Shown here: positions 24,836 through 35,174 of the stretch, piece after piece
Layout: every line of letters begins with the position of its first letter
Position numbering within the stretch: the stretch's first letter is position 1
Assembly (NCBI GenBank): GCA_028571685.1
Contig: CM053141.1
Span: forward strand, 72,773,833 to 72,837,832
Reading direction: 5' to 3'
Source of the DNA: Heterohyrax brucei
Taxonomy: Eukaryota; Chordata; Mammalia; Hyracoidea; Procaviidae
DNA length: 64,000 nt
Program-made: the position numbers and the translations under genes
Notes under the pieces: model-generated
What the model saw: the letters and a program-made list of their open reading frames with translations, nothing else
Databases searched by the model: none
Told to the model about the DNA's origin: nothing

Positions 24836-25811
24836 AGATTAGATAGTTTATAGAAATTTGATTGGGTAAAACCTGTGACAGCACACATTAGAAAGAAGAT
24901 AATATTAACTGGACTTCAATATAACATGATTACTCCCCCCATCTTACCCAATATTGAAAGGACAGAATAGCTCAGGTGAGGGGCCAGGGACCATGCTCTC
25001 AGGGAAATTAATGCCAAATTAGCACAACTAAAGTTTTGCTAAGAGAGCCTTCTGCACCCCACATTGATGAGTGGCATCTGAGGTCTTAAAATCTGCCAAG
25101 CTGCCATCTGAGGGTGCAAAAAATGATCCCAACTCAGCAGGAATGGATGATCACCAAGGACCAAAACGACATGGGGGAGAGAACCCAGAAGACAGACAGA
25201 CCCACAGGAGTGGGTGACTACATCAACTTGTGACCAGAAGAAACAGATGGTGCCGGGCCACCACCAGTGGTAGTTGTGATGGTGTTCACAAAGTTGACTC
25301 TCACTGGCAGCACAAGAATAACAAGGGGTACACCCTGAGATCTGCGCTAAAAGACCACAGTTGATCATACAGGAGCCTCAGAGTTCCCCCTCTAGGAGCA
25401 CAGCTCTGGCCATGATGCTGCCTCTGTCCATAAATCATAATGGAGGTCAACTCTTCGGACAGGAATGGATTGGACTTGGCGACACAGAGTGACCATATCA
25501 TATGTGCACTTTATGGTTCTATGCATCTATAGCATGTCATCTTGCTGACCTCTTACTGAAGGTGGGGGAGTGTGTGGAGAGGAGGGGATAGGTGATTGTT
25601 GGGAGGATAAGACATGTGTGAAGCAGAGAGGAAGAGTGTGCTGTCACCAGGCAGGGAGAGCAGTGGGAGCTGCATATAGGTGGGCATGCAAATTTATATG
25701 GTGTTGTACTAAGTTGCTCAAACTGTTTGAATACTCAAACTGAAGGGATGATAGAAGATTTATAAGTAACATATGCAAAGGGCTTCACACAGCATCTAAT
25801 TCTCATTTTCA

Positions 25812-26135
25812 GCATGTGTTGCTGTCACTGTTTTAGCTGACTTTCTGTGGGGCCAGGACTCATAGTGATCCCATGTGCAGCACAGTGAAATGCTGTCCAG
25901 TCCTGCTGCATCCCCATGACCAATGTAGATCAGACTTCAGTGATCCACAGGATGTGCGCTGGTTGATTCCCAGGCCTTTCGTCCTAGTCCATATTAGTCT
26001 AGTAGCTCCGTTGAAACTTCTTCAGCATCCTAGCAACATGCCGCGCCTGAGGCAGGCTGACTGAAAATCAAACCCGAGTCTTCTGCGTGGAAGGCAAGAA
26101 TTCTATCAGTGAACTACCGGTACTCTCTAGAGGCG
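25812..26135 (-). mobile_element. SINE with tRNA-Gly-like head and RTE-like body, antisense
   Basis: On the minus strand the first 70 bases follow tRNA-Gly: 'gtagttcactgatagaattc', 'ttgccttccacgcagaag' and 'actcgggtttgat'. These match the A-box, anticodon-arm and B-box regions. The body 'ggagctactagactaata' then 'aggacgaaaggcctggga' resembles the RTE 5' leader as seen at 58588-58630. The end 'gggatcactatgagtcctgg' resembles the RTE 3' end. It differs from all other SINEs in this window, whose head is a different tRNA. Confidence 0.7.
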
Positions 26136-26189
26136 TGCTTTAGGCATCTAACCGAAGGCAGCTATTATTATTTGTGTATATGTTGTTGC

Positions 26190-26400
26190 ATGCATGTTGT
26201 TCTTAGCTGTCATTAAGCCAGTTCCAACTCATAGTGATCCCCTATATGCAGAATAGAACTGTTCCCTAGGTTTTCAAGACTGTGATCTTTCAGAAGCAGA
26301 TTGCCAGGCCTGTCTTCTGAGGCACCACTAAGTATGTTCAAATTGTCAGCCTTTTGACTATAGTCGAGGGTTCTTTTTTGTGCTACCCAAGGACTCCTAT
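26190..26400 (-). mobile_element. AfroSINE second subfamily, antisense
   Basis: Tail 'taagccagttccaactcata', alternative middle 'agactgtgatctttcagaag' and 'cagattgccaggcctgtctt', head 'gtcagccttttgactatagt', end 'gtgctacccaaggactcc'. Confidence 0.85.
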
Positions 26401-26460
26401 ATTACATAGATGTGTGATTTATAATTTATTATTATAGTTTATGTATAATATTGTATGTTA

Positions 26461-26540
26461 CTTTATATAATAATAATAAACTGTCACTATTTACAGAAAC
26501 TTTATATAATAATAATAAACAGTCACTATTTACAGAAAAC
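26461..26540. repeat. Tandem duplication, period 39
   Basis: 'ctttatataataataataaa' starts at 26461 and again at 26500, and each copy continues to 'gtcactatttacagaaa' with one base difference. It abuts the SINE that begins at 26536. Confidence 0.9.
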
Positions 26541-26686
26541 CTGGTGGTGCAGTAGTTAGGTGCTACAGCTGCTAATGGAAAGGTTAGCAGTTCAAATCCA
26601 CCAGGTGCTCCTTGGAAACTTGAGGGCAGTTCTGTTCTGTCCCGTAGGGTCACTATGTGTCAGAATTTACTTAACAGCAACTGTAT
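26536..26686 (+). mobile_element. AfroSINE with ATT-repeat tail
   Basis: Head 'gaaaacctggtggtgcagta', 'agcagttcaaatccaccagg', body 'tgctccttggaaacttgagg', tail 'gtcactatgtgtcagaattt', then (ATT)n to about 26705. Confidence 0.9.
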
Positions 26687-26705
26687 TATTATTATTATTA
26701 TTATT

Positions 26706-27922
26706 TGAGTATTTTTTTCTGAGAACTTCAAGTGTGTCTATATCATACTTTCTACCTGAGACTGCTTGGAGCACCATTTTACATTCTGATGCTGCTATGG
26801 CCTTTCATAATTGATAATGCCATCTTTTCTAACATTTTATCTACATTTTCCCTATGGTAGTCAGGAACCACCAGTTGTTGCTTGACCTAAAAAGACTGAC
26901 TGGGCCCCGCCCTCTCTATAACATTCTTTATTTGAAAACTCACACTTGTGTATTATTAAATATCGTGCTTTAGACATTTAATATTGCATACTGAGAACTC
27001 AGCAATCATCAGACAGTGGCAGGTGACTTTTTTCAAGCCAAGCCAGCAGAACGTTAATTTCAACTCTGAAATTCCCTTTTCTTTCATAGTTTCAGGTCAA
27101 CAGATAAAAACCTTTATGTTTCTGTAATGTGGAAATGAGCAAACCTGGCTGCTTCAGGGTTTGGCAAATGCTATCGGGCTATTTTTCAAGCATTATATGC
27201 CTGGCAGCTCCCCAGATGTATTCTGCCAAATGCTTTCCCTTCCTTACCCTCCTAGTGTGTATGAATTTCAAAGGGAACTGAAACTGTGAATTTCTGATTT
27301 TCTCCTACTTCACTGATCAGAGTTCTGGCATCTGTCTTGGTCAGCACTTACGGGTTCTAAATTCTGTTCGTTTGACCCAGGAAACCTGCAAAACTCGGCA
27401 GCAGCCACCAGGTGCAGAAGAAACCAAACTGATTGTCTGGGTCTGGGAATCAGCTAGTTCATGTCTTTCCTTCAGACAGGTTTTAAAATAATCTTTCTTT
27501 CCTTTGAATTTTAAAACAAGAGAAAAGAGAAAGATACATTTCCACATCTCTCTTAGTTGATACAAGCCTGAAGTGAACACAGCTCCAGAACTTCTAAATG
27601 GTAAGGGCTTTGGGTAGCAATCTAGTTTGAAGCAGGTAGATGTAAGGATCTTGTCCTGAAGTTTGCACAGTGCTTTTACATAAGACTGAGAAATTAGCAG
27701 CTGTCCGTATCAAGAAAAGGGTGGGTGAGGAGAGGGGTGGGATATATTAGTAGTGGTGAAGGATAACACCTCCCCCAACTACACTTGAGTATTTCTTTGA
27801 ATCTACAACACCATGTTTTGGATCTAATACCTTAGGGCCAAAATTTCCAGAAATAACAAGAACTACTAAGCAGATAGTGAGAATACAAGGCAACTCTTTC
27901 CTAAAGGGTTATGGACATCAAG
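26706..27922. other. Unique intergenic stretch
   Basis: About 1.2 kb with no recognised repeat or gene. Short frames only. Confidence 0.5.
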
Positions 27923-28083
27923 CCAAAGCCAAAAGTTACTACCGTTGAGTCGATTCCAACTGATAGTGACCCTACAGGTTGGAGTAGAACTTCCCCATAG
28001 AGTTTCCAAGGAGCACCTGGTAGATTTGAACTTATCGGTTAGCAGATGTAGCACTTAACCCACTACGCCACCAGGGTTTCCGG
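27922..28083 (-). mobile_element. AfroSINE, antisense
   Basis: Tail 'taccgttgagtcgattccaa', body 'cccatagagtttccaaggag', head 'ggttagcagatgtagcactt', end 'cccactacgccaccagggtt'. Little diverged, with CpG sites kept. Confidence 0.93.
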
Positions 28084-28322
28084 TGGATATCAAGTATGCA
28101 AGAATCATAAGCTGGTTTAACCCCCAAGTTATATCACCTTGATCCAATTTTATTCCGTAGTAACATTTTAGAATATTGACTTTCTTCTCAAAGACTACAG
28201 TGTGTCATGTGAATAGGTATAGAGGACATCCACTCTGCAAATATTCCCGTGAGGACCTGCCTCCCAGAAAGACTGGCTGAAAAATTCAATAGTCTTTATT
28301 TTGGCTGCCAATTATATAGTTT

Positions 28323-28490
28323 TGGAAACCCTGGTAGCTCAGTGGTTAAGTGCTTCATCTGCTAACCAAAAGCTCAGCAGTTCAAGTCCACCAGGGGCTT
28401 CTTGGAAACTCTATGGGGGCAGTTCTACTCTGTCCTATAGGGTCACCATGAGTCGACATCGGCTTGACGGCACTGAGCTTGGTTTGGGTT
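28323..28490 (+). mobile_element. AfroSINE, well preserved
   Basis: Head 'ggaaaccctggtagctcagt', 'ctgctaaccaaaagctcagc', body 'ttcttggaaactctatgggg', tail 'gggtcaccatgagtcgacat' then 'cggcttgacggcactgag'. CpGs in the tail are intact, so it is one of the younger copies here. It opens a run of three SINEs in the same orientation. Confidence 0.95.
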
Positions 28491-28514
28491 ATTGTGCAGT
28501 CCTAGTGGTGCAAT

Positions 28515-28668
28515 GGAAACACCGGTGGTGTCGTGGTTAAGTGCTATGGCCAGCTCACCAAAAGGCTGGCAGTTTGAATCCATCAGGAGATCCTTGAAAA
28601 CTCTATGGGGCCGTTTTGCTCTGTCCTGTAGTGTTGCTAGGAGGCAGAATCAACTTGATGGTAGAGGG
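28515..28668 (+). mobile_element. AfroSINE, second of a run of three
   Basis: Head 'gaaacaccggtggtgtcgtg', 'ggcagtttgaatccatcagg', body 'agatccttgaaaactctatg', tail 'gcagaatcaacttgatggta'. Confidence 0.9.
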
Positions 28669-28669
28669 T

Positions 28670-28862
28670 AAAGTGGTGCAATAGTTAAGCACTCAGCTGC
28701 TAGCTGATAGGTCAGTGGTTCCAACACACCAGTGGCTCTACCAGAGAAAGACCTGGTAATCTGCTCCCAGAATAATTACAGCCTAGGAAACCCTTTGGGG
28801 CAGTTCTATTCTGTCATAGAGCATTGCTATGAGTTGATAGTATACAACAGCAACATTGTATA
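28670..28862 (+). mobile_element. AfroSINE long variant, third of the run
   Basis: Head 'agtggtgcaatagttaagca', variant middle 'gaaagacctggtaatctgct', and tail 'cattgctatgagttgatagt'. Confidence 0.85.
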
Positions 28863-29164
28863 GTCCAGGATGGAATAATTTTATCACTAAGAGATAAGAA
28901 TAGCCTTGGGCTGTCATAAAGATCAATAGCGCTGCAGAGTCAGTTGTGAGATTGCAAACCAGTTTTTAATTAACATTTAAAAGATGCACCTCTCCTTCCA
29001 CCCCTAGCAGAGACACATGGAGAACAAGGTTTACATTCTAGAAGAAAAACATTTTAAAGCAGCTGCTTGTCAGAAACTATGGAAGTTTATTATATCAGGA
29101 GGTCACAACTTCCACAGTTTTTTTTTTAAATCAAGTAGGTAGACAGATTCTAAAGTGTCGTCCC

Positions 29165-29801
29165 TCTCCCCACCCTCCCGTTCCTGCTTCCTGGTGTTCA
29201 CCATCCTTATGAATTGCCACCAGCTCCTTGAGTGTAGGCAAGATCTGTGACTTGCTTCTAACCGATGAAATATGGCAAAGGTGATAGGATGTCACTCTCA
29301 TGATAATGTTGCATTATGTGGCCCATGGGGCAAGGAAGTGGAGGTGGCTTCTGAGGGTAAAGGCATTCCCCTGCTGACAGCCATCAAGAAACCTGGGCTG
29401 TCAGTTTTATGACTGAGAACAAATACATTCTACAAACAATGTAAGTTTAGAAGCAAACTCTTCCCCAGTTAAGCCTCTTGATAAGAGCACCTTGACTAGA
29501 CCAGTAAGACACGAAGCAGAGAACCTAGCTAAGTCATGCCTAGATTCGCGACTCACAGGATCTGTAAGATAATAAATGAGTGTTGTTGGAGCCCTGTTGG
29601 TACAGTGATTAAGAGCTCAGCTGCTAACCAAAAGGTCAGCAGTTCAAAGCCACCAACTGCTCCTTGAAAGCCCTTTCAGACAGTTCTGCTCTGTCCTGTA
29701 GGGTCGCTGTTACTTGGAATCTACTTGACAGCAATAGGTTTTTGTTTTGGTTTTTTAAACTGGTAGTAATTTGTTATGTAGCAATAGATAACAAATACGA
29801 C
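29165..29801 (+). mobile_element. MLT1-like LTR split by a SINE
   Basis: LTR text ('tggcaaaggtgataggatgt', 'gactcacaggatctgtaaga', 'taataaatgagtgttgttg') breaks at 29585. It resumes after the SINE as 'agtaatttgttatgtagcaa' then 'tagataacaaatac', which is the usual end of such LTRs. The AATAAA at 29570 is its polyadenylation signal. The subfamily is uncertain. Confidence 0.6.
29586..29756 (+). mobile_element. AfroSINE inserted in an LTR
   Basis: Head 'ggagccctgttggtacagtg', 'gtcagcagttcaaagccacc', tail 'gggtcgctgttacttggaat' then 'ctacttgacagcaatagg' and a T-rich end. It separates two collinear LTR parts, so it is younger than the LTR. Confidence 0.9.
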
Positions 29802-30139
29802 AAGTATCTATCTGTTGTTTTTTGGTGTTTTTTCGCTACTTAAAGATTTCAGATTGCAATAATAAGAAAGCGAGCTCTGTAATCAATGGATGTTGTTAAA
29901 CAGTATAACAAGCGACCACTCCTCTTGTGCCGAGTTACCACCAGAATGAAATGACATGAGCATTAGTCAGGAGTGCACCTTTCTCCCTCTTCAGCATAAC
30001 TGGAGAAAACCATAGTGAATGATAATCTGTCCTTCAGCTGTTTGGACATTGCGCCAAGGGAAATGTTCTGTTAGGACAGATACAATCCAATATACCAAAG
30101 CTTTTTCTCTACTCTGGAGATTACTATTAGAATTTTCTT

Positions 30140-30745
30140 TCTTTTTTAAAAAATATTTTTACTGTACTTTAAGTGAAAGTTTGCTTCCCAAATCAATTTG
30201 CCATATAAACTTCACCCCAGCACAGCACTATGCAACTCTAACTGCTCTACCCGCTCTCCCCCACCAGCCCAGCACCTTCTCCCCACCCTGTAACAGCACA
30301 CTCCTCCTCTCCACCCTGTATTTCCTGCATCCACTCAACCACCTCCTATACCCCTCCACCCCCTCATCTCACCTCTGCACAGGAGCTGCTCGGTCAGCCT
30401 CATGTATGTATTTAACCCAAGAAGCACATTCTTTGCTGGCGTCATTCTCTGTCTTACAGTTTAGTTCAGACTTTGTCTGAAGGATTACCTTTGGGACTGG
30501 TTTCAGCTTTGGGCTGTCAGAGGGTCTGGGGCCCAGTTCATCAGAGGACTTTCCACCTGGGGGACCATTAGGTGTGGTCTTTTAAAAGAGTTCTAGTTCT
30601 GTACACCTCTTTTTCTCTGCAACATCAGGCACTTTATGTTGCTCTCCATCAATGTAGTCATTGATGATGGCCAAGCACCATCTCATTCTGCAGTTAGAAC
30701 TTTATTAGGACCCACATGTAAGTATATGAAGTCATTAGGACGGCC
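30140..30745 (-). mobile_element. LINE-1 3'UTR fragment, antisense
   Basis: Reading the minus strand, the end 'cacttaaagtacagtaaaaa' precedes an A-rich tail (T/A-rich at 30137-30160). The distal 3'UTR has 'ggaggagtgtgctgttaca' and a G-rich stretch, seen as a C-rich plus strand at 30250-30360. A 153-codon plus-strand frame (30019-30480) is an artefact of this pyrimidine-rich strand. Confidence 0.7.
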
Positions 30746-30751
30746 CCTATA

Positions 30752-31231
30752 TGCGGTCTGACAATTAAGTCAACGAACTTAATTGTTCTAAGTGTTACAT
30801 ATCTCATTGCTGAATATCACTGTGGTCACCTTCAAAGTACTCCTTTTGGGATGCTATGCACTGATGCCAGAGCCTAGATCACCTTTCAAAGCCGTTTTGA
30901 AACTCTTTCTGGAATGGCCATTGTGCACAGTGGCACGGTGGTTAAGTTCGTGAACTTAACTGTATAGTTGTCTGTGAGGGAGTTTTTAGCCAGTAAACAA
31001 ATAACTGCATTGGAACACCCTCCCTACTCACCTGATCTGGCCTCCAATGACTTTTTTCTTTACCCATAGAAAAAAGAAATACTGAAAGGAACACCTTTTG
31101 ATGACATTCAGCATATCCAGGGTAATACAATGACAGCTCTGATTATGATTCCAGAAAAAGGGTTTCAGAACTGCTTTAAAGGGTGGACTAGATTTCTAGG
31201 ATGAGATTGAGAACTTAATTGGCAGTCCTTG
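30752..31231 (+). mobile_element. Mariner-like non-autonomous element, copy A
   Basis: Left end 'ggtctgacaattaagtcaac' and right end 'gaacttaattggcagtcctt' are inverted and flanked by TA (30750-30751 and 31232-31233), as for Tc1/mariner. The interior keeps the 3' end of a transposase reading frame with a degraded PYSPDLASNDFF-like block (31021-31065). The first part of the gene is missing. About 88 bp of the right inverted arm present in copy B is deleted here. Confidence 0.8.
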
Positions 31232-31369
31232 TATGTTTGTTCTGTTTTCATTGACTAACTATGAATTACAATTATTTTACATGTAATTTGTGAAATCCCG
31301 TTATGCTGCAGTGAAATCTGACCTACAAGACCTGCAGGTTCTGGCACAGCCTTCCTGCTGACCTCCTCA

Positions 31370-31785
31370 CTGGCCCTTGTCTGGAATGTTTGCCACACGC
31401 TGGCCTTCTTTCTGTTTCTCAAGCACCCCGATCAAACTTATGCCTACACCAGGACTGTTGCCTGGAACACTCCCTAACATTTTCTCGGCTACGTCTCATT
31501 TTTCAGGCTCAAATGTCCCCTCTCTCAGCTAGGCGATGCCCAGCTTTCCTGAAGGCTCCTTTCCCTCTGAGTCGTATTCTTTCACATTAACTTATTTCTT
31601 TCAAGATAATTATACCATCTGACATTATTTATTTGTTCATTTACTAGGTTATTCTCTATAACTTTCATGAGAATATAAGTAACATGAGAACCAGGACTTT
31701 GTCTTCTACCTTCAGCAAAGTGAACAATGTCTGCCATGTGGTAATACATAATAAATATTTATTGAATACATAAATGAAGCAAAAT
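31370..31785 (+). mobile_element. L2 LINE, 3' end
   Basis: Sense L2 order: 'ttctcaagcaccccgatcaa', 'tttcaggctcaaatgtcccc', 'ataattataccatctgacat', 'accaggactttgtcttctac' and the end 'taataaatatttattgaata'. Confidence 0.8.
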
Positions 31786-32548
31786 TTGATTGTTGTAATG
31801 GCAATCTTGTCATTGCAACAAGTAATGACAAGACTGCCATTACTTGATTTATTTTTTTCTTCTTTGCTCCTTGCTCCCACTCTCATGTATTTGGAATCCC
31901 ATGGCAGTTGTGCCACAGCTTTGGCTGGCATTTATTGTATGCCTGCATACACAGCATTGTACACAGTATCAAAAGGAAAAAGAAGTTGCAGAAGATATAG
32001 TTCTGCCCTGAAGGACTAATCAAATGAATTGCATGGGAAGAGGTGATATACAAAACTTAACTGCAAGGCATTCCCTGCACCAACATCTCAGCCAAACTAA
32101 ATATGAAGTTGCAAAAGGAGTCCAGGGAAGGGAATGATTAGAAAAGTTCTCACAGGAGCCAATATTTGGAATGCACATGTCAACGGGGCAGAAACCATGA
32201 GCATTTAGATCAAGGTGAAATGAATAAGAAGACATTAAACTTTCAGAGTTAGAAATTGTATCTTTAACCAAGAATTTGCCCTCACTTTTGAATTGTCTTT
32301 TTATTTAAAAAAAAAAAAAAGCACACAAGAAGCAAAAATAACACTGGCCTCCTCCTAGCAGGAGATATGAATGTTGGCCTTAACCACAATTAAATCCAAA
32401 TCTCCGGGGACTGGGCTTGGACACTAGCACATGTAAACATTCCCCAGTGAGTGCCATAGGTACCCAGATCTGATATCTCCTATCTGTTCTGAAATGATAT
32501 TACAGAGTTAAATTGAGGAGAAATGGCCCATGACAACAATGGGAGGCA
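31786..32548. other. Unique intergenic stretch
   Basis: No recognised gene or repeat apart from a 14-A tract near 32307-32320. Confidence 0.5.
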
Positions 32549-32805
32549 GTGACACAGTGGTTAAGGCTCTGGAGTTGGACCACCTGCATGTAAATCTCAG
32601 TCCTACAATTTAATGGCTGAGTGATCCTGGGCAAGTGGCTTAACCTCTCTGAGCCTCTGTTTTTGCATCTATAGAATGGGGATAATAAGAGTAGCTATTT
32701 CATAAGATCAGTGGAGAATTGAATAAGGCCTTATTTAATTCTCGTCATAGAGGAGAATAATATGAAGTACCTGGTGCAATGCATGGCGTACAGTTAAAGC
32801 TCAGA
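32548..32805 (+). mobile_element. MIR SINE, full length
   Basis: All parts are present: head 'gtgacacagtggttaaggct', 'atgtaaatctcagtcctaca', core 'gggcaagtggcttaacctct', 'tagaatggggataataagag' and tail 'gtacctggtgcaatgcatgg'. Confidence 0.92.
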
Positions 32806-34620
32806 CTTTTTTTTCATTATCTTTGTTATCGGTCCATGTCTGAAATCCTCATTCTTCACAAAGGCACTGGAAAATCCAGTGGCTGACTTTCTGAAGCCTT
32901 TGCATCCATCAGTTTAACAAATCATCATAACTCTGACCCACAGCCTTAACCCAATGCTTTGATGAATTCAAGCACATTTAAACAGAGCCCCGAAGAAATA
33001 AGACTGAGGGTGAGATGAGTCAACCCTGGAGTGAATGAGCATTTTAATGGAAATTGAAATCCTGAGCGACGGTGCCAGCAGCCTCACCTCACGTAGATAC
33101 CAGGGGATCGCAATGTCAGAACAACCCTTTTGGTAAAGTGTTCCAGGGAATTTAAATGAAACATAACAAACCTTTTCCCACATCACTTGGACTGATAGTA
33201 CCATCTTTCCCCCTCATTAGTGTGACCCAGTCCTAGAATAAAAATCATAGTATAAATTATTCTCTTTCCACCTCACCCTGGGCTTGATCATTTCATTACA
33301 AAGTTTGCCTAATGTGAACCTTGCCTTGTATTTTTTAGGACAAGTCTCTTAAAAGTGTCCTAAAATTCTCAAAATTAGCAACATCCTAAGAAGCAAACCA
33401 TTTAGATCATTGATATTTATTAGAGAAGCAGTTTATATAAATTTTTGTGTAATTGTGGAGAATTCACAGTGTGACTTAGTCTTCCCATATCTATGTTATG
33501 ATGCTTAATATGCATACCTCACATATTGCTAACTGCTTGGAAAATGAAGTCTGAAAGACTATCCACCAGACCTTTGATAGCGGTCATTTTTGGAATAATA
33601 TTAAAGGTGACTTCAAATTTCTATATTATACTCTTTAGTGAGTTTCAGATTTGTCTAAATGAGTACTTCTTATTTTTGTGCATAAAATACTCATAGTTAA
33701 ATGAAATAAAGTGCATATTTTACAAAAAGACTCTGGTCCTTTTGAAAATAAGAAGTGGGTTTGGAATGTACCAGAAGTCTTCAGTTTAGAAAAGGGGCAC
33801 CACTGATTTTAAGTCCTTAGGGGGTTGTATAAAGTCTTCCAAGATGGAAAAAGAAGATGAAACTCCTAGCTAGTAAAGGACAGCCTTTCTGGCTCTCCCT
33901 CCATGGCTTTGAACTTCTCAGCTCACCTTTCAAAGGCAAATCTATGAGGCGGCAGCAGATACTTCATTGCGTATGTTTGTGGAGAACAGAGTCCAGACCT
34001 CCAAGGCTGACCTAGAAACATTTCCTCGGCAAAGCCAAGCCTCCGTTTCACAAATTGAATCAGTGCTTTTCATGCTTCCAGAGGACTACTGCTCAATTTT
34101 TTTCCACCTTTTCCATCATTCAATTCGGAAACATTCCTTTCTGTGTATTTTCATGAAATCCTGACCAACACCAGGTGCAAATTGAAAAAATCCCACTAGC
34201 CAATTTCAACACAGGGAGGCCTACTGTTCTTCCAACAGAGCCTGTCTTTCAGGCCAGGAGTTCAGATCTTAGCCCTGGGCACACAAATTGGGGGTTGAAC
34301 TTTCATCCACAAGCATCACTCATGAAAAACTCCTTCTCCGTGGTGGCTGCACTTCCAGACCACCCCCCCTCCCCGCCCCCCAGCCTAGAGGCTCAGCTCC
34401 ATCTGCCTCTGCGAACCTGGGACTCTATCAGAGAGCAAAGCCAGAGGAATTCCTTGATGATCTTGACCTTTGAATGTACAAAGGTCCCAAGATTGAATGT
34501 GTAATTTTCCACCCCCATGGATTTATGTGTAGTCAACATTACCATTTGGCACATACTTACTTAGTTGCTCCCCTTAGTTTGCAATTTAGCGGCTATTGGG
34601 TGGCTTTTCCAATTTGGGGG
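32806..34620. other. Unique intergenic stretch
   Basis: About 1.8 kb without a recognised repeat. A plus-strand frame at 34175-34504 (109 codons) overlaps a C-rich run at 34358-34385. It has no domain and a low-complexity proline stretch. Confidence 0.5.
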
Positions 34621-34624
34621 AAAG

Positions 34625-34735
34625 ATAGATAGATCATGATGTTGGTTCTGCCACCAATATCCAAGGAAGTACATAGATAGGTAGATCATGATGTCAGTTC
34701 TGCCACCAATATCTGAGGAAGTACATAGGTGCCTT
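34625..34735. repeat. Tandem duplication, period 52
   Basis: 'agatcatgatgttggttctg' at 34631 recurs at 34683 with few changes, and both continue to 'ccaccaatat' and 'gaggaagtacatag'/'aaggaagtacatag'. Each copy starts with short GATA repeats, which may have promoted misalignment. Confidence 0.9.
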
Positions 34736-34839
34736 TTGGAACAACGGCTGGTTCCAACATGGAATTCAATTTTGGTTGCTAGTCTGCCCTTGACAGTGGA
34801 GTACTATGCTGTGCTTTGAGCAGCCATCCACTTAAATTC

Positions 34840-34925
34840 AATCTTACAAACATTTATTGAGCATCTACTTTGTGACTTGGATTGAGAAAGGTAATTAATC
34901 CAAACACCTGTCCTTTCATTGAATT
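34840..34925 (-). mobile_element. L2/MIR 3' end, antisense
   Basis: 'caaacatttattgagcatct' then 'actttgtgacttgg' is the standard antisense 3' end of this class. Confidence 0.65.
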
Positions 34926-35174
34926 GCTGCCTCCTTATGCTAAGGTGAGGTTGGACCATCACGATTAGTTCTCTACATTTGCCTCCAAATTTCTAGGTAC
35001 ATGTTTTCGCCCTCTGGTAATGAGAAGTGGATGAACTCAGCACATTAAAGTTTAATGTTACAGTTTTCCTAAGTGGAGCTAACTAAATCTGTCACTGTGA
35101 ATGAACGTGATATCCACACTCTTCATCTGAGGTACAGGAGTCAGGGGGCTTGAGAATGTATTCCAGCATTGTTA

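Larger units (their letters stand above)
18760..25745 (+). mobile_element. Near full-length LINE-1, inactive
   Basis: An approximately 7-kb sense L1. The 5'UTR begins near 'cagagtcaatatggcagacc'. ORF1 (19575-20607) and ORF2 (20933-24682) follow. The long 3'UTR has a G-rich tract at 24785-24835 and a conserved distal block ('gaagagtgtgctgtcaccag' at 25631). It shares 3'UTR blocks with the antisense L1 at 56290-57400 but carries about 530 bp that the other lacks. No poly-A tail or target duplication could be found, so both outer limits are approximate. Stops and frameshifts throughout make it a fossil. Confidence 0.9.

Noticed and set aside
25815-26135. Functional tRNA-Gly gene on the minus strand
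   Set aside because: The head is followed by a SINE body, and the B box and acceptor arm are degraded.
28323-28400. tRNA gene from a tRNA-like head
   Set aside because: These heads have SINE bodies attached and lack full cloverleaf pairing; they are SINE promoters, not tRNA genes.
30019-30480. 153-codon plus-strand open frame rich in P, S and L
   Set aside because: It is the antisense of a purine-rich L1 3'UTR; a long frame on the pyrimidine strand of such DNA is expected by composition.
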